A stretch of 64,000 nt of DNA from Bacteroides clarus YIT 12056 (GTDB lineage: Bacteria; Bacteroidota; Bacteroidia; Bacteroidales; Bacteroidaceae): contig NZ_FQWK01000005.1 of NCBI RefSeq assembly GCF_900129655.1, positions 248,001-312,000 of the forward strand. The letters are read 5' to 3'. Both the position numbers and the translations under genes were made by a program. Position 1 is the first letter of the stretch; the number at the start of each line of letters is the position of its first letter. This document shows, one piece after another, positions 43,299 to 51,681 of the stretch. Below the pieces are notes generated by a model. It was not told where the DNA came from, ran no database searches, and saw only the letters and a program-made list of their open reading frames with translations.

Positions 43299-44837
43299 TT
43301 ATCCCGCCCAATCTTCCCTATCCAGGTTTCTGTATCCGATTGCTTCGGCCAGATGCGACGGTTGTATCAGTTCACACCCTTCAAGGTCGGCAATAGTGCG
43401 TGAGACTTTTAGAATACGGTCGTATGCGCGTGCCGAGAGATTGAAGCGGTTCATGGCTGTTTTTAGCAGGGCAAGACCATTATCGTCAGGACGGGCATAG
43501 CGGGCGAGTAATTTACTGTTCATCTGTGCATTGCAATATATGCCGGGAACTTCGGAATATCTTTCGGATTGAATTTGCCGTGCACGCACTACGCGTTCAC
43601 GGATATCGGCACTTGACTCGCCGGGGCGTGCATCGGACATTTTCTCAAAGGGCACGGGAATAACTTCGATTTGCAGGTCGATACGGTCGAGCAAAGGTCC
43701 TGAGATACGGTTAAGGTATTTCTGTACCTGCCCCGGACTACACACACAGGCTTTGGTGGGATGATTGTAATATCCGCAGGGACAGGGATTCATGGATGCT
43801 GCGAGCGTAAAGCTGGCGGGAAATTCCACATTGCATTTTACGCGGGAAATGGTGATTTTCCGGTCTTCCAGAGGTTGCCGTAATACTTCGAGCACATTCC
43901 GGTTGAACTCCGGAAGCTCGTCGAGGAACAAGACGCCGTTATGCGCCAGGCTGATTTCTCCCGGTTGCGGGAAACTTCCGCCGCCTGTCATGGCTACTAT
44001 GGAGATGGTATGGTGCGGATCACGAAACGGACGTTTGGAAATAAGCCCGCCTTCCTGTCCCAGCTTTCCTGCAACAGAGTGTATCTTGGTTGTTTCAAGG
44101 CTTTCGCCTAATGATAATGGCGGCAGTATAGAGGGGAGACGTTTGGCAAGCATGGACTTTCCGCTGCCCGGAGCGCCTACCAGAAGAATATTGTGTCCGC
44201 CTGCGGCGGCTACCTCTAATGCGCGTTTCGCGTTCTCCTGTCCTTTTACATCGGAGAAATCCAGGTCGAAGCTGTTCTGCCGGGTATAAAACTCTTTACG
44301 GGTGTCGATATGTACCGGCTTTAATTCCTGTTTACCATTGAAGAATTCGATAACCTCTTTTAGGTTCTCCGCTCCATAAACCTGCAGATTGTTTACGACA
44401 GCGGCTTCCCGCGTGTTTTGTTTTGGAATGATGATTCCCTCGAAACCGAGTTCTCTCGCTTTTATGGCAATGGGAAGCGCTCCTTTAATGGGTTGCAGAC
44501 TACCGTCCAGGCTTAGTTCTCCCATTATCAGATAACGGTCTGTTTTATCCGATTGAATAACTTCACTGGCGCCCAGCATGCCGATAGCCAATGGTAAGTC
44601 ATAAGCGGAACCCTCTTTACGGATATCCGCCGGAGCCATGTTAATGACGATATTGCTTGTCGGCATCCGGTAGCCGTTTACTTGCAATGCGGAGATAATG
44701 CGTTGGTGGCTTTCCTTGACAGCGGAGTCCGGTAAACCTACAAGATAGAACATACAGCCTCTGGAACTGTTGACTTCGATAGTGATGAGGGTTGCATCAA
44801 TACCTTGAACAGCCGCTCCAAAAACTTTGATGAGCAC
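43299..44837 (-). CDS. YifB-family Mg chelatase-like AAA+ ATPase
   Basis: A 512-residue protein with an N-terminal ChlI-type domain (YLVGLPDSAVKESHQRIISA, NMAPADIRKEGSAYDLPLAI), a Walker A motif LVGAPGSGKSMLAKRLP near residue 213, Walker B NGVLFLDELPEF, and a zinc-binding-like region (NPCPCGYYNHPTKACVCSP). It resembles the E. coli YifB/ComM family, where ComM is a helicase helping branch migration during transformation. The length is standard. It is downstream of the thioredoxin-like gene across a 48-bp repeat-rich gap. Family firm; role in this organism unproven. Confidence 0.93.
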   Translation of the reverse strand: MLIKVFGAAVQGIDATLITIEVNSSRGCMFYLVGLPDSAVKESHQRIISALQVNGYRMPTSNIVINMAPADIRKEGSAYDLPLAIGMLGASEVIQSDKTDRYLIMGELSLDGSLQPIKGALPIAIKARELGFEGIIIPKQNTREAAVVNNLQVYGAENLKEVIEFFNGKQELKPVHIDTRKEFYTRQNSFDLDFSDVKGQENAKRALEVAAAGGHNILLVGAPGSGKSMLAKRLPSILPPLSLGESLETTKIHSVAGKLGQEGGLISKRPFRDPHHTISIVAMTGGGSFPQPGEISLAHNGVLFLDELPEFNRNVLEVLRQPLEDRKITISRVKCNVEFPASFTLAASMNPCPCGYYNHPTKACVCSPGQVQKYLNRISGPLLDRIDLQIEVIPVPFEKMSDARPGESSADIRERVVRARQIQSERYSEVPGIYCNAQMNSKLLARYARPDDNGLALLKTAMNRFNLSARAYDRILKVSRTIADLEGCELIQPSHLAEAIGYRNLDREDWAG

Positions 44838-44885
44838 GTAATTAAGTGTTTAGTGATTAGTGTTTAGTGATTACTAATGGAAAAG
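44838..44885. repeat. Short TTTAGTGATTAGTG repeat between genes
   Basis: The 48-bp gap repeats GTTTAGTGATTA(G/C) about twice. It resembles the TTAGTGATTAGCG repeats found at 52920-53020. Confidence 0.5.
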
Positions 44886-45941
44886 TTATCGTTTTCTTTT
44901 CCTTTCTTTCTCTTTCTTTTCTTGTTCTTCTATGTCTTTCAGCTTCTTCTCGATAGCCGCTCCGCTCAGGTTTTTTCCTTCTATTCTTCCGGAGGGGCTG
45001 AGCAGTATATTGGCAGGCAGAGCTTTTATGGCGAGTTGTTTCACAAACTCGGTATTCCAGCCGGAAAGGTCACATGTCTGCTCCCATTTCAGGGTGTCTG
45101 TTTCAATCGCTTTTTGCCAATTGTCTTTATTGATGTCTAAGGAAACTCCTAAGAGGGCAAACTTCTTGTTCTTTTGTTCTTTCTTATAGATTTTGCGGTA
45201 AACGGCATTACTGTCACGGCTCACCGTATCCCAGGAAGCCCAGAAATGTATTAACAGGTATTGGTCTTTGAAGTTAGAACGGGTTATCTGTTTTCCTTTG
45301 GCATTGGGCAGGCGGAAGTAAGCGGTTGTTTTTCCGATACCGGCTTTCTCTTCTTCCTGAATGCGGTCGAGCAATTCATCGATATAGGGACGGTCTTTCA
45401 ATTCTCCCGTCATGTGCTCGGTCAACTTCTTAATTTGGGTATAGTCCGGCTTTTCTTTCTGTACGAAATACTTATCCAGCAGGTAGATGCTGACTAAAGA
45501 GGAATGATGCTCATTAATAAACTTGCCGGCTTTCTCTTCCAATACCTTTTCAGAGGGTTTGCCTAATCCTTTCAACTCTTTTTGAAAAGCGCTTAACTCT
45601 TCGTTGGGCGTGTTTCCGCTTATCTCCAAACTGTTGAGCTCGGCGGCAGAACCTTTGACATGTATCGTATTTCCCTTATCCATAAAGAAAGGGTATCGAC
45701 TGCCGTCGCTAAACAACAGCCAGGCAGCTACTAAAGTATCCGGAGAGAGCGTTGCCGAGAATTTATCATTCTCAACGAGCAGGGTATCCATGCGGTCGTA
45801 CATTTCGTCTGCACCATATATATATAAGGTGTCATTTCCCAACCCTTTGATTTCTCCGCTCAGACTGGCAGTGTCGGAGCTCTTGCCACCGCAAGCGGAT
45901 AGTATGATAATCAGGAAATATGCAAGATAAATATTCTTCAT
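44886..45941 (-). CDS. DUF4369 / TlpA-like thioredoxin-fold lipoprotein lacking CxxC
   Basis: About 351 residues from the ATG at 45941; the frame to 46031 adds an unlikely N-terminus. SPII signal (IILSAC). Residues 25-115 match DUF4369 (LSGEIKGLGNDTLYIYG, KGNTIHVKG), followed by a helical linker and a TlpA/AhpC-like domain from about 215. Where TlpA has WCxxC, this reads HFWASWDTVSRDS, so both redox cysteines are gone; a lone Cys in WEQTCDLSGW remains. It probably binds rather than reduces, or acts as a peroxiredoxin-like relic. The C-terminus is a run of Lys/Arg/Glu. Confidence 0.82.
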   Translation of the reverse strand: MKNIYLAYFLIIILSACGGKSSDTASLSGEIKGLGNDTLYIYGADEMYDRMDTLLVENDKFSATLSPDTLVAAWLLFSDGSRYPFFMDKGNTIHVKGSAAELNSLEISGNTPNEELSAFQKELKGLGKPSEKVLEEKAGKFINEHHSSLVSIYLLDKYFVQKEKPDYTQIKKLTEHMTGELKDRPYIDELLDRIQEEEKAGIGKTTAYFRLPNAKGKQITRSNFKDQYLLIHFWASWDTVSRDSNAVYRKIYKKEQKNKKFALLGVSLDINKDNWQKAIETDTLKWEQTCDLSGWNTEFVKQLAIKALPANILLSPSGRIEGKNLSGAAIEKKLKDIEEQEKKEKERKRKR

Positions 45942-45969
45942 ACGGCTTTCTTCTTCTGATACGTTGCTG

Positions 45970-45977
45970 CGAAAGTA
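45970..45977 (-). promoter_or_regulatory. Weak -7 motif for the DUF4369 gene
   Basis: The minus strand reads TACTTTCG, one base off TAnnTTTG, 28 bases before the ATG at 45941. Confidence 0.4.
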
Positions 45978-45991
45978 GTTCTTTTTGGTGT

Positions 45992-46030
45992 GAATAAAAA
46001 AAAATGCCCGACATATTTCTATGCCGGGCA
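45992..46030 (-). terminator. Intrinsic terminator of the TPR lipoprotein gene
   Basis: An 11-bp stem with one G-U type mismatch (46005-46015 with 46020-46030) lies 24 bp after the stop at 46055. Read on the minus strand, it is followed by nine consecutive T. This is the clearest textbook terminator in the window. Confidence 0.85.
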
Positions 46031-46054
46031 CTTCTTTTCATCTTATAACCTTTA

Positions 46055-47746
46055 TTATTTGATGATATTCATAAAGTCCGCATTCGTGAAGTATTTGGAG
46101 AATTCCAAGTCAGAAGCAGCTTTCTTAGCTAATGAAGAATCTTTAGCAACAGCTTTCTTCAGGTTATCGGTTACCATAGAAGTGTTGTTGGTTCTTGCGC
46201 CTACAACAGCCATCAGGTAGTCGGTGTAAGCGTCCGGTTTAGCAATGCTTGACAATGTGCTTTTAGCCTTGTTGTAATCCTTAGCGAGGATTTGTGCCAA
46301 AGCCGCACTGTTAGTCTTAGTATCGCCAAATGCATTAACGGCTCTGTCATATTGACCTTGAGCTACATACAGGTTACCCAAAGCTTCGTTCAGTTCTTTA
46401 GCGCCTGCAGCTTTACCCAAGTAAGACTCGGCAGCGGCTTTGTCACCCTTAGTCAGAGCGATAAGACCCATGTTCATGTTAGCTTCGGCAGAATTCTTGA
46501 TAGAAAGAGATTTCTTGAAATATCCTTCAGCTTTGTCAAGGTTACCGGCTTGGTAAGCCAACTTACCGAGGTTGTTATATGCACGGTAGTCGTTCGGGTA
46601 GATTTGAGTAGCTTTGATGAAGATAGCTTCTTGCTTGGCGGGATCGTTAGTCAAAGTAGTTGCATACAGCAATTCTTCGATGTTCAGTTGCTTAGCGTCG
46701 CTATCAGCCAAAGATGCGATTTCTTCGTCAGACTTACCGATTACGTCGTAGTTCAAAGTCAGACGAGAACGACGCAGTTGCGGAAGGATTTCTTCAGCCA
46801 AAGTCTTGTATACAGAAGAGATGTTTTTGATTTCCTGTTCTCTTTGTTCGGGATCAGAGTACATTGACAATACGCGGAGAATCAACTCTTTGTCTTGGAT
46901 GTTGGATTTGCTTACCAATTCCTGGAAGCCTTCCCAGTCTTGCGCAGTGTATTTAGTATCTACGGTAGCTTCGATTTTGCCTTTCTTCAAGTCTCTGTTG
47001 ATGATTTTAGCAGTGTTGTCCTGACGATTTTCAGCCAGACCCGTATTCAGCTTAACACCACCATCGGGAGAAGCGTATGCGGAAATTTCGATGTTGCTGA
47101 TTTTCTTGTTAGCTGCATCGTTTACATTCTTAACTTCTTCGTTGAATGCTTTAGCGGTTTTCAATTCGCTTGCACGAACGTTAGCCTGTTGAATCAAGAA
47201 CATGATGTTTGCATCATATTTTTCTTTGATTATGCGTTGGAAAGCGTCGTCGCCGTTAGCGGGGTTAGCGCTGCCCAAAGTCTGGCCGATCAATTCGGAA
47301 GTAGAGATAACACCGTCAGCTACTTTTACGGCAGGGATGGTAACTTCTTTCTTTCCGACTTTGGCTTTGAATTCCAGGTACAGCTCGGATTTAGCCATTT
47401 CAGGAACATAGTCGAAAGAAGTCTTCATTGTGTAGCTACCGCCGGCTTTGTAAGAGATAGTCTGGTCGTTGCCTTCCACTTTTTCGCCTTGGAATACGGC
47501 AGGCTGACCTTTAGCTTCGCCACCTTCCCATTTCAAAACCGGAGTAACCTCTACTACGGCATTTTTCTTGAAATACTTTTCAGGGAACTTACCGTTAATT
47601 GTAGCAGGTACCTTGCCACCCACGGCTTCCAATACTTGCGGAGTCACTGTGAAATAGTCAGAAGACAGTTCACCCATTTTGCTGCTGCATGATGTCAAAA
47701 CAGCAACAAGTGCCACTAACAAAGGCAGATACAATTTTTTAGTCAT
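46055..47746 (-). CDS. TPR-repeat lipoprotein with OmpA-like middle
   Basis: A 563-residue lipoprotein (lipobox LTSC, Cys 20). Residues 30-150 are beta-rich, and about 175-350 resemble an OmpA-like/SPOR-adjacent segment (ISNIEISAYASPDGGVKLN, ENRQDNTAKII) that could touch peptidoglycan. Tetratricopeptide repeats follow from about 370 to 500 (IYPNDYRAYNNLGKLAYQAG). Codon use is strongly biased and the terminator is strong, as for an abundant protein; this is an inference. Homologues in Bacteroides are known mainly as outer-membrane TPR proteins. Monocistronic, with promoter motif at 47826-47833. Confidence 0.85.
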   Translation of the reverse strand: MTKKLYLPLLVALVAVLTSCSSKMGELSSDYFTVTPQVLEAVGGKVPATINGKFPEKYFKKNAVVEVTPVLKWEGGEAKGQPAVFQGEKVEGNDQTISYKAGGSYTMKTSFDYVPEMAKSELYLEFKAKVGKKEVTIPAVKVADGVISTSELIGQTLGSANPANGDDAFQRIIKEKYDANIMFLIQQANVRASELKTAKAFNEEVKNVNDAANKKISNIEISAYASPDGGVKLNTGLAENRQDNTAKIINRDLKKGKIEATVDTKYTAQDWEGFQELVSKSNIQDKELILRVLSMYSDPEQREQEIKNISSVYKTLAEEILPQLRRSRLTLNYDVIGKSDEEIASLADSDAKQLNIEELLYATTLTNDPAKQEAIFIKATQIYPNDYRAYNNLGKLAYQAGNLDKAEGYFKKSLSIKNSAEANMNMGLIALTKGDKAAAESYLGKAAGAKELNEALGNLYVAQGQYDRAVNAFGDTKTNSAALAQILAKDYNKAKSTLSSIAKPDAYTDYLMAVVGARTNNTSMVTDNLKKAVAKDSSLAKKAASDLEFSKYFTNADFMNIIK

Positions 47747-47825
47747 TTTAGATATAAATTAATTGTTTGTAATTGAAATTTGTCCATTCACAATTAGTTG
47801 CTATACTCCTATATATATAGCTTTG

Positions 47826-47833
47826 CAAAGATA
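47826..47833 (-). promoter_or_regulatory. -7 promoter motif for the TPR lipoprotein
   Basis: The minus strand reads TATCTTTG, 79 bases before the ATG at 47746; TTG in AATTGCC about 17 bases upstream is a possible -33 element. Confidence 0.6.
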
Positions 47834-47881
47834 TTAATTCTCTTGGCAATTTGTTAATAATACTATCACATTTATTATAAT

Positions 47882-48832
47882 TTAATAAACGCCATGCTCT
47901 TTCCGGTATTTAATATTGCGGGGATGATGCTCGATAATTTCACTTCGGAGCATGTTCCGGTCGATATGCGTATAAATTTCCGTGGTGGCGATGGATTCAT
48001 GTCCCAACATGCACTGAATTGCCCGCAGATTGGCGCCGCCTTCCAGCAAATGGGTGGCAAAGGAATGGCGGAACGTGTGCGGACTGATATTCTTGGTGAT
48101 ACCGGCCTTTTCCGCCAGTTCTTTAATCATGTGAAACACCATGATGCGGGAGATACGATTGCCCCATCGTGCCAGAAATACGTAATCTTCGTATCCTTTC
48201 TTGATTTTTCCCAGGTTACGGTCTGCAAACCAATACTTTATTTCTTTGATGGCGCGGGGGGAGATAGGTACCAGGCGTTGTTTGCTGCCTTTGCCTTCCA
48301 CCTTGATGAATCCTTCCTCGAAGTAAAGGTCGGAGATTTTCAGGTTACACAGTTCCGACACGCGTAACCCGCAGCTGTACAGCGTCTCCAGAATGGCACG
48401 GTTGCGTTGTCCCTCTTTCTTCTCCATGTCCACGGTGGAGATGATTCTGTCGATTTCTTCTATGGTGAGTACTTCCGGTATCTTGAATCCTATTTTGGGG
48501 CCTTCCAGCAGTTCGCTCGGGTCGGCTTCCAGATAGTCGGCAATCACCAGAAAGTGGAAGAAGGATTTGATTCCGGAGAGTATCCGGGCTTGGGAGCGGG
48601 GATGTATGCCGATGTCGTGGAGTCCTGCGGCGAAGCGTTGCAAATCATCCGGCGTAACATCCGGAATGTCTATGTTTTCCCCGTCCAGAAAGTGCAGAAG
48701 TTTCTGTAAGTCCGTCATATAGGCGTCGAACGTATTGGATGAAAGCGCCTTCTCCAGCCTGATATATTGCTGATACTTCCTGATTATCACCGCTCGTTTT
48801 TCCTTATTCGCTGATTTCTCTTCTACTTTCAT
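47882..48832 (-). CDS. xerD: Site-specific tyrosine recombinase XerD
   Basis: A 316-residue recombinase with the N-terminal SAM-like core-binding domain (residues about 18-105) and the catalytic domain carrying the full set: Arg in CGLRVSELC, Lys in VEGKGSKQR, HxxR in HTFRHSFATH, His in LGHES and Tyr in TEIYTHID. It should resolve chromosome dimers at dif together with XerC. There is no sign of a mobile element around it, and the divergent aroQ neighbour is a housekeeping gene. The promoter lies within the aroQ leader. Confidence 0.94.
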   Translation of the reverse strand: MKVEEKSANKEKRAVIIRKYQQYIRLEKALSSNTFDAYMTDLQKLLHFLDGENIDIPDVTPDDLQRFAAGLHDIGIHPRSQARILSGIKSFFHFLVIADYLEADPSELLEGPKIGFKIPEVLTIEEIDRIISTVDMEKKEGQRNRAILETLYSCGLRVSELCNLKISDLYFEEGFIKVEGKGSKQRLVPISPRAIKEIKYWFADRNLGKIKKGYEDYVFLARWGNRISRIMVFHMIKELAEKAGITKNISPHTFRHSFATHLLEGGANLRAIQCMLGHESIATTEIYTHIDRNMLRSEIIEHHPRNIKYRKEHGVY

Positions 48833-48842
48833 TACTTTTTCC

Positions 48843-48850
48843 TATCTTTG
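48843..48850 (+). promoter_or_regulatory. -7 promoter motif for aroQ
   Basis: TATCTTTG fits TAnnTTTG, 48 bases before the ATG at 48899. It overlaps the ATG of the longer frame (48848), which rules that start out. Confidence 0.65.
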
Positions 48851-48876
48851 CACCTTGAAAGAATGTTCTCTGTGGA

Positions 48877-48884
48877 CAAAGGTA
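48877..48884 (-). promoter_or_regulatory. -7 promoter motif for xerD
   Basis: The minus strand reads TACCTTTG, 44 bases before the xerD ATG. The xerD and aroQ promoters therefore overlap and face outward past each other. Confidence 0.55.
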
Positions 48885-48898
48885 TAAAAAAATGTGTT

Positions 48899-49318
48899 AT
48901 GAGAATACAGATTATTAACGGCCCCAATATAAATCTGTTGGGAAAACGTGAACCTTCCATTTATGGCAGTGTTACTTTTGAAGACTACCTTGCCGAACTC
49001 CGTAAAAAGTATGCGGATGTACAGATAGACTATTTTCAATCCAACATCGAAGGAGAGTTGATAGACAAGATACAGCAGGCGGGTTTCGATGCGGACGGTA
49101 TCATTCTGAACGCGGGTGCCTACACCCATACGTCCATTGCTCTGCAAGATGCGATCCGGTCGGTCACCGCTCCGGTGATTGAGGTTCATATCTCTAATGT
49201 ACATGCCCGAGAGGCGTTTCGCCACGTATCCATGATAGCTTGTGCCTGCCGGGGTGTTATTTGCGGCTTCGGGCTGAACTCCTACCGTCTGGCATTGGAA
49301 GCGTTAAAGGAATTATGA
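48899..49318 (+). CDS. aroQ: 3-dehydroquinate dehydratase, type II
   Basis: A 139-residue enzyme of the shikimate pathway converting 3-dehydroquinate to 3-dehydroshikimate. From the ATG at 48899 it reads MRIQIINGPNINLLGKREPS, with the catalytic tyrosine in SIYGS, then NAGAYTHTSIAL and EVHISNVHAREAFR with the active-site histidine. Length is standard for the dodecameric type II enzyme. An ATG at 48848 would put the promoter motif inside the gene. Pyruvate kinase follows after 100 bp. Confidence 0.95.
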   Translation: MRIQIINGPNINLLGKREPSIYGSVTFEDYLAELRKKYADVQIDYFQSNIEGELIDKIQQAGFDADGIILNAGAYTHTSIALQDAIRSVTAPVIEVHISNVHAREAFRHVSMIACACRGVICGFGLNSYRLALEALKEL

Positions 49319-49400
49319 ATTATTAATTATGAATGACGGGGCGGACGGCGTTTCTGCGAGGCAATCCGTAATTCTTCATTCATAACCCCATCATTAATAT
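49319..49400. repeat. TTATGAATTATTAATTATGAATG repeat hairpin between aroQ and pyk
   Basis: Tandem and inverted copies of ATTATGAAT-like words surround a GC-rich centre; the left copy (around 49327-49345) can pair with TTCATTCATAACCCC (around 49376-49390). It may act as a terminator or RNA stabiliser between the two genes. Confidence 0.5.
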
Positions 49401-49418
49401 AAAATTAGGTACAAGATT

Positions 49419-50876
49419 ATGTTATTAAAACAGACAAAAATCGTTGCGACGATTTCCGATCAGCGCTGCGATGTTGATTTTATAAAACAGTTGTTCGACG
49501 CAGGTCTGAACGTAGTACGTATGAATACGGCTCATGCGGGCCGCGAAGGCTTCGAGAAGCTGATAGCCAATGTACGTACGGTTTCCAACCGCATCGCCAT
49601 CCTCATGGATACGAAAGGTCCCGAAGTGCGTACGACTGTCCTCGCCGAGCCTGTTCCCTTCAAGGTAGGCGACCGTGTAAAGGTAGTAGGCAATCCCGAC
49701 CTGCAGACCACCCGCGAATGTATCTCCGTTTCCTACCCTAATTTTGTAAACGACCTGAATATCGGCGGCCATATCCTCATCGACGACGGCGACCTGGAAC
49801 TGGTGGTTATAGAAAAGAATGCGGACCATCTCCTGTGCGAGGTACAGAATGAGGCTACCTTAGGTAGCCGTAAGAGCGTCAACGTGCCGGGAGTACGCAT
49901 CAACCTGCCTTCACTGACGGAGAAAGACCGCAACAATATCCTCTACGCCATCGAGAAAGACATCGACTTCATTGCCCACTCTTTCGTACGCAACAGACAG
50001 GATATTCTTGATATAAAAGCCATCCTCGACGCTCACAACAGCGACATCAGAATCATCGCCAAGATTGAGAACCAGGAAGGCGTAGACAATATCGACGAGA
50101 TTCTCGAAGTGGCCGACGGCGTTATGATAGCCCGCGGCGACCTGGGTATCGAAGTTCCGCAGGAACGCATTCCGGGCATCCAGCGTTTGCTGATCCGCAA
50201 GTGTATCCTGGCCAAGAAACCGGTGATTGTCGCTACGCAGATGCTCCACACCATGATTTCCAATCCGCGTCCTACCCGTGCGGAAGTTACGGACATCGCC
50301 AACGCCATCTACTACCGCACGGATGCCTTGATGCTGAGCGGCGAGACCGCTTATGGCAAATATCCCGTTGAAGCCGTCAAGACCATGACGAAAGTTGCCG
50401 CCCAAGCCGAAAAGGACAAGCTGGCGGATAACGACATCCGTATTCCTTTGGACGAAAACAGCAACGACGTAACAGCCTTCCTCGCCAAGCAAGCGGTAAA
50501 AGCCACTACGAAATTAAAGATCCGCGCCATCATCACCGACAGTTACAGCGGCCGTACCGCCCGTAACCTTGCCGCGTTCCGTGGTAAATACCCGGTGCTC
50601 GCCATCTGCTATAAGGAAAAGACCATGCGTCACCTGGCGCTTTCATACGGCGTGGAAGCCATCTACATGCCCGAACTTGCCAACGGACAGGAATACTACT
50701 TCGCCGCTCTCCGCCGCCTGCTTCAGGAAGGCCGTCTGCAACCCACCGATATGGTAGGTTACCTGAGTAGCGGCAAAGCCGGCACGCAAACTTCCTTCCT
50801 CGAAATCAACGTAGTGGAAGACGCTCTGAAACACGCTCAAGACAGTGTGCTGCCGAACAGTAACAGATACTTGTAA
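49419..50876 (+). CDS. pyk: Pyruvate kinase
   Basis: A 485-residue glycolytic enzyme converting phosphoenolpyruvate and ADP to pyruvate and ATP. It opens LLKQTKIVATISDQRCDVDF, with MDTKGPEVRT, the active-site block IIAKIENQEGVDNIDEI, MIARGDLGIEVP and MLSGETAYGKYP all intact. A C-terminal allosteric domain follows (about 350-485). Codon use is notably C-ending and GC-richer than its neighbours, consistent with high expression. Certain assignment. Confidence 0.97.
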   Translation: MLLKQTKIVATISDQRCDVDFIKQLFDAGLNVVRMNTAHAGREGFEKLIANVRTVSNRIAILMDTKGPEVRTTVLAEPVPFKVGDRVKVVGNPDLQTTRECISVSYPNFVNDLNIGGHILIDDGDLELVVIEKNADHLLCEVQNEATLGSRKSVNVPGVRINLPSLTEKDRNNILYAIEKDIDFIAHSFVRNRQDILDIKAILDAHNSDIRIIAKIENQEGVDNIDEILEVADGVMIARGDLGIEVPQERIPGIQRLLIRKCILAKKPVIVATQMLHTMISNPRPTRAEVTDIANAIYYRTDALMLSGETAYGKYPVEAVKTMTKVAAQAEKDKLADNDIRIPLDENSNDVTAFLAKQAVKATTKLKIRAIITDSYSGRTARNLAAFRGKYPVLAICYKEKTMRHLALSYGVEAIYMPELANGQEYYFAALRRLLQEGRLQPTDMVGYLSSGKAGTQTSFLEINVVEDALKHAQDSVLPNSNRYL

Positions 50877-50880
50877 AATT

Positions 50881-50965
50881 ATAAATTGAGAATTGAGAAT
50901 TAAAAAATGATAGCCCGCTGACAGGCATTTATTTTTTAATTCTCAATTCTCAATTCTCAATTTAT
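50881..50965. repeat. AATTGAGAATTGAG inverted repeat
   Basis: AATTGAGAATTGAGAATTA at about 50884-50902 faces a three-unit complement at about 50936-50962, with A-rich and T-rich inner flanks. A long hairpin can form between pyk and the methyltransferase gene, directly abutting the latter's ATG. Confidence 0.6.
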
Positions 50966-51595
50966 ATGACATTAGACGAATACATCCTGCGCCACATTGA
51001 CGACGAGGGCGACTATCTGAAGGCTCTTTATCGCGATACGCACCTTAAATTGCTTTATCCCCGTATGGCTTCGGGACATTTGCAGGGGCGTATGCTCAAG
51101 ATGTTTGTCAGGATGATACGTCCCCGCCAAATATTGGAAATCGGGACATATAGCGGATATTCCGCGCTTTGCATGGCGGAGGGACTGCCGGACGATGGGA
51201 TGTTGCACACGTTCGAAATCAATGACGAGCAGGAAGACTTCACCCGTCCCTGGTTGGAGAACTCGCCCTATGCCGGTAAGATAAAGTTCTATATAGGCGA
51301 CGCCTTGGAGCTTGTGCCCCGGTTGGGAATCACTTTCGACCTTGCTTTTATCGACGGCGATAAGCGCCGTTACATCGATTATTATGAAATGGTGCTGGCG
51401 CGTCTTTCGGAAGGAGGCTATATCATAGCCGACAATACCTTGTGGGACGGACACGTACTCGAAGAGCAACCGCACCGCACAGACTTGCAGACTATCGGCA
51501 TAAAAGCTTTCAATGATTTGGTGGCCGCAGACAATCGTGTGGAGAAAGTTATACTCCCGTTGCGGGACGGACTGACGATTATACGTAAGAAATAA
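50966..51595 (+). CDS. SAM-dependent O-methyltransferase (family 3)
   Basis: A 209-residue class I methyltransferase of the catechol-O-methyltransferase-like group: MTLDEYILRHIDDEGDYL at the start, the SAM loop ILEIGTYSGYSALCMAEGLP, FIDGDKRRYIDYYEM with the metal-binding aspartates, and ADNTLWDGHV. Members methylate small phenolic or other substrates, but the bacterial ones are mostly uncharacterised. The ATG lies immediately after a repeat hairpin, so it may be translated from the pyk transcript or from its own promoter. Family secure; substrate unknown. Confidence 0.9.
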   Translation: MTLDEYILRHIDDEGDYLKALYRDTHLKLLYPRMASGHLQGRMLKMFVRMIRPRQILEIGTYSGYSALCMAEGLPDDGMLHTFEINDEQEDFTRPWLENSPYAGKIKFYIGDALELVPRLGITFDLAFIDGDKRRYIDYYEMVLARLSEGGYIIADNTLWDGHVLEEQPHRTDLQTIGIKAFNDLVAADNRVEKVILPLRDGLTIIRKK

Positions 51596-51681
51596 TAAGT
51601 TTGCATCATCCCCCTTCACTTTCACAATCCCTTTGCATCATACTGTTCATGGGGATTTGCGGGTGAAGGGGGATGCTGCTT

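Noticed and set aside
47882..48832. Integrase of a mobile element
   Set aside because: Catalytic set and size fit chromosomal XerD; neighbours are housekeeping genes and no attachment-site repeats or tRNA lie nearby.
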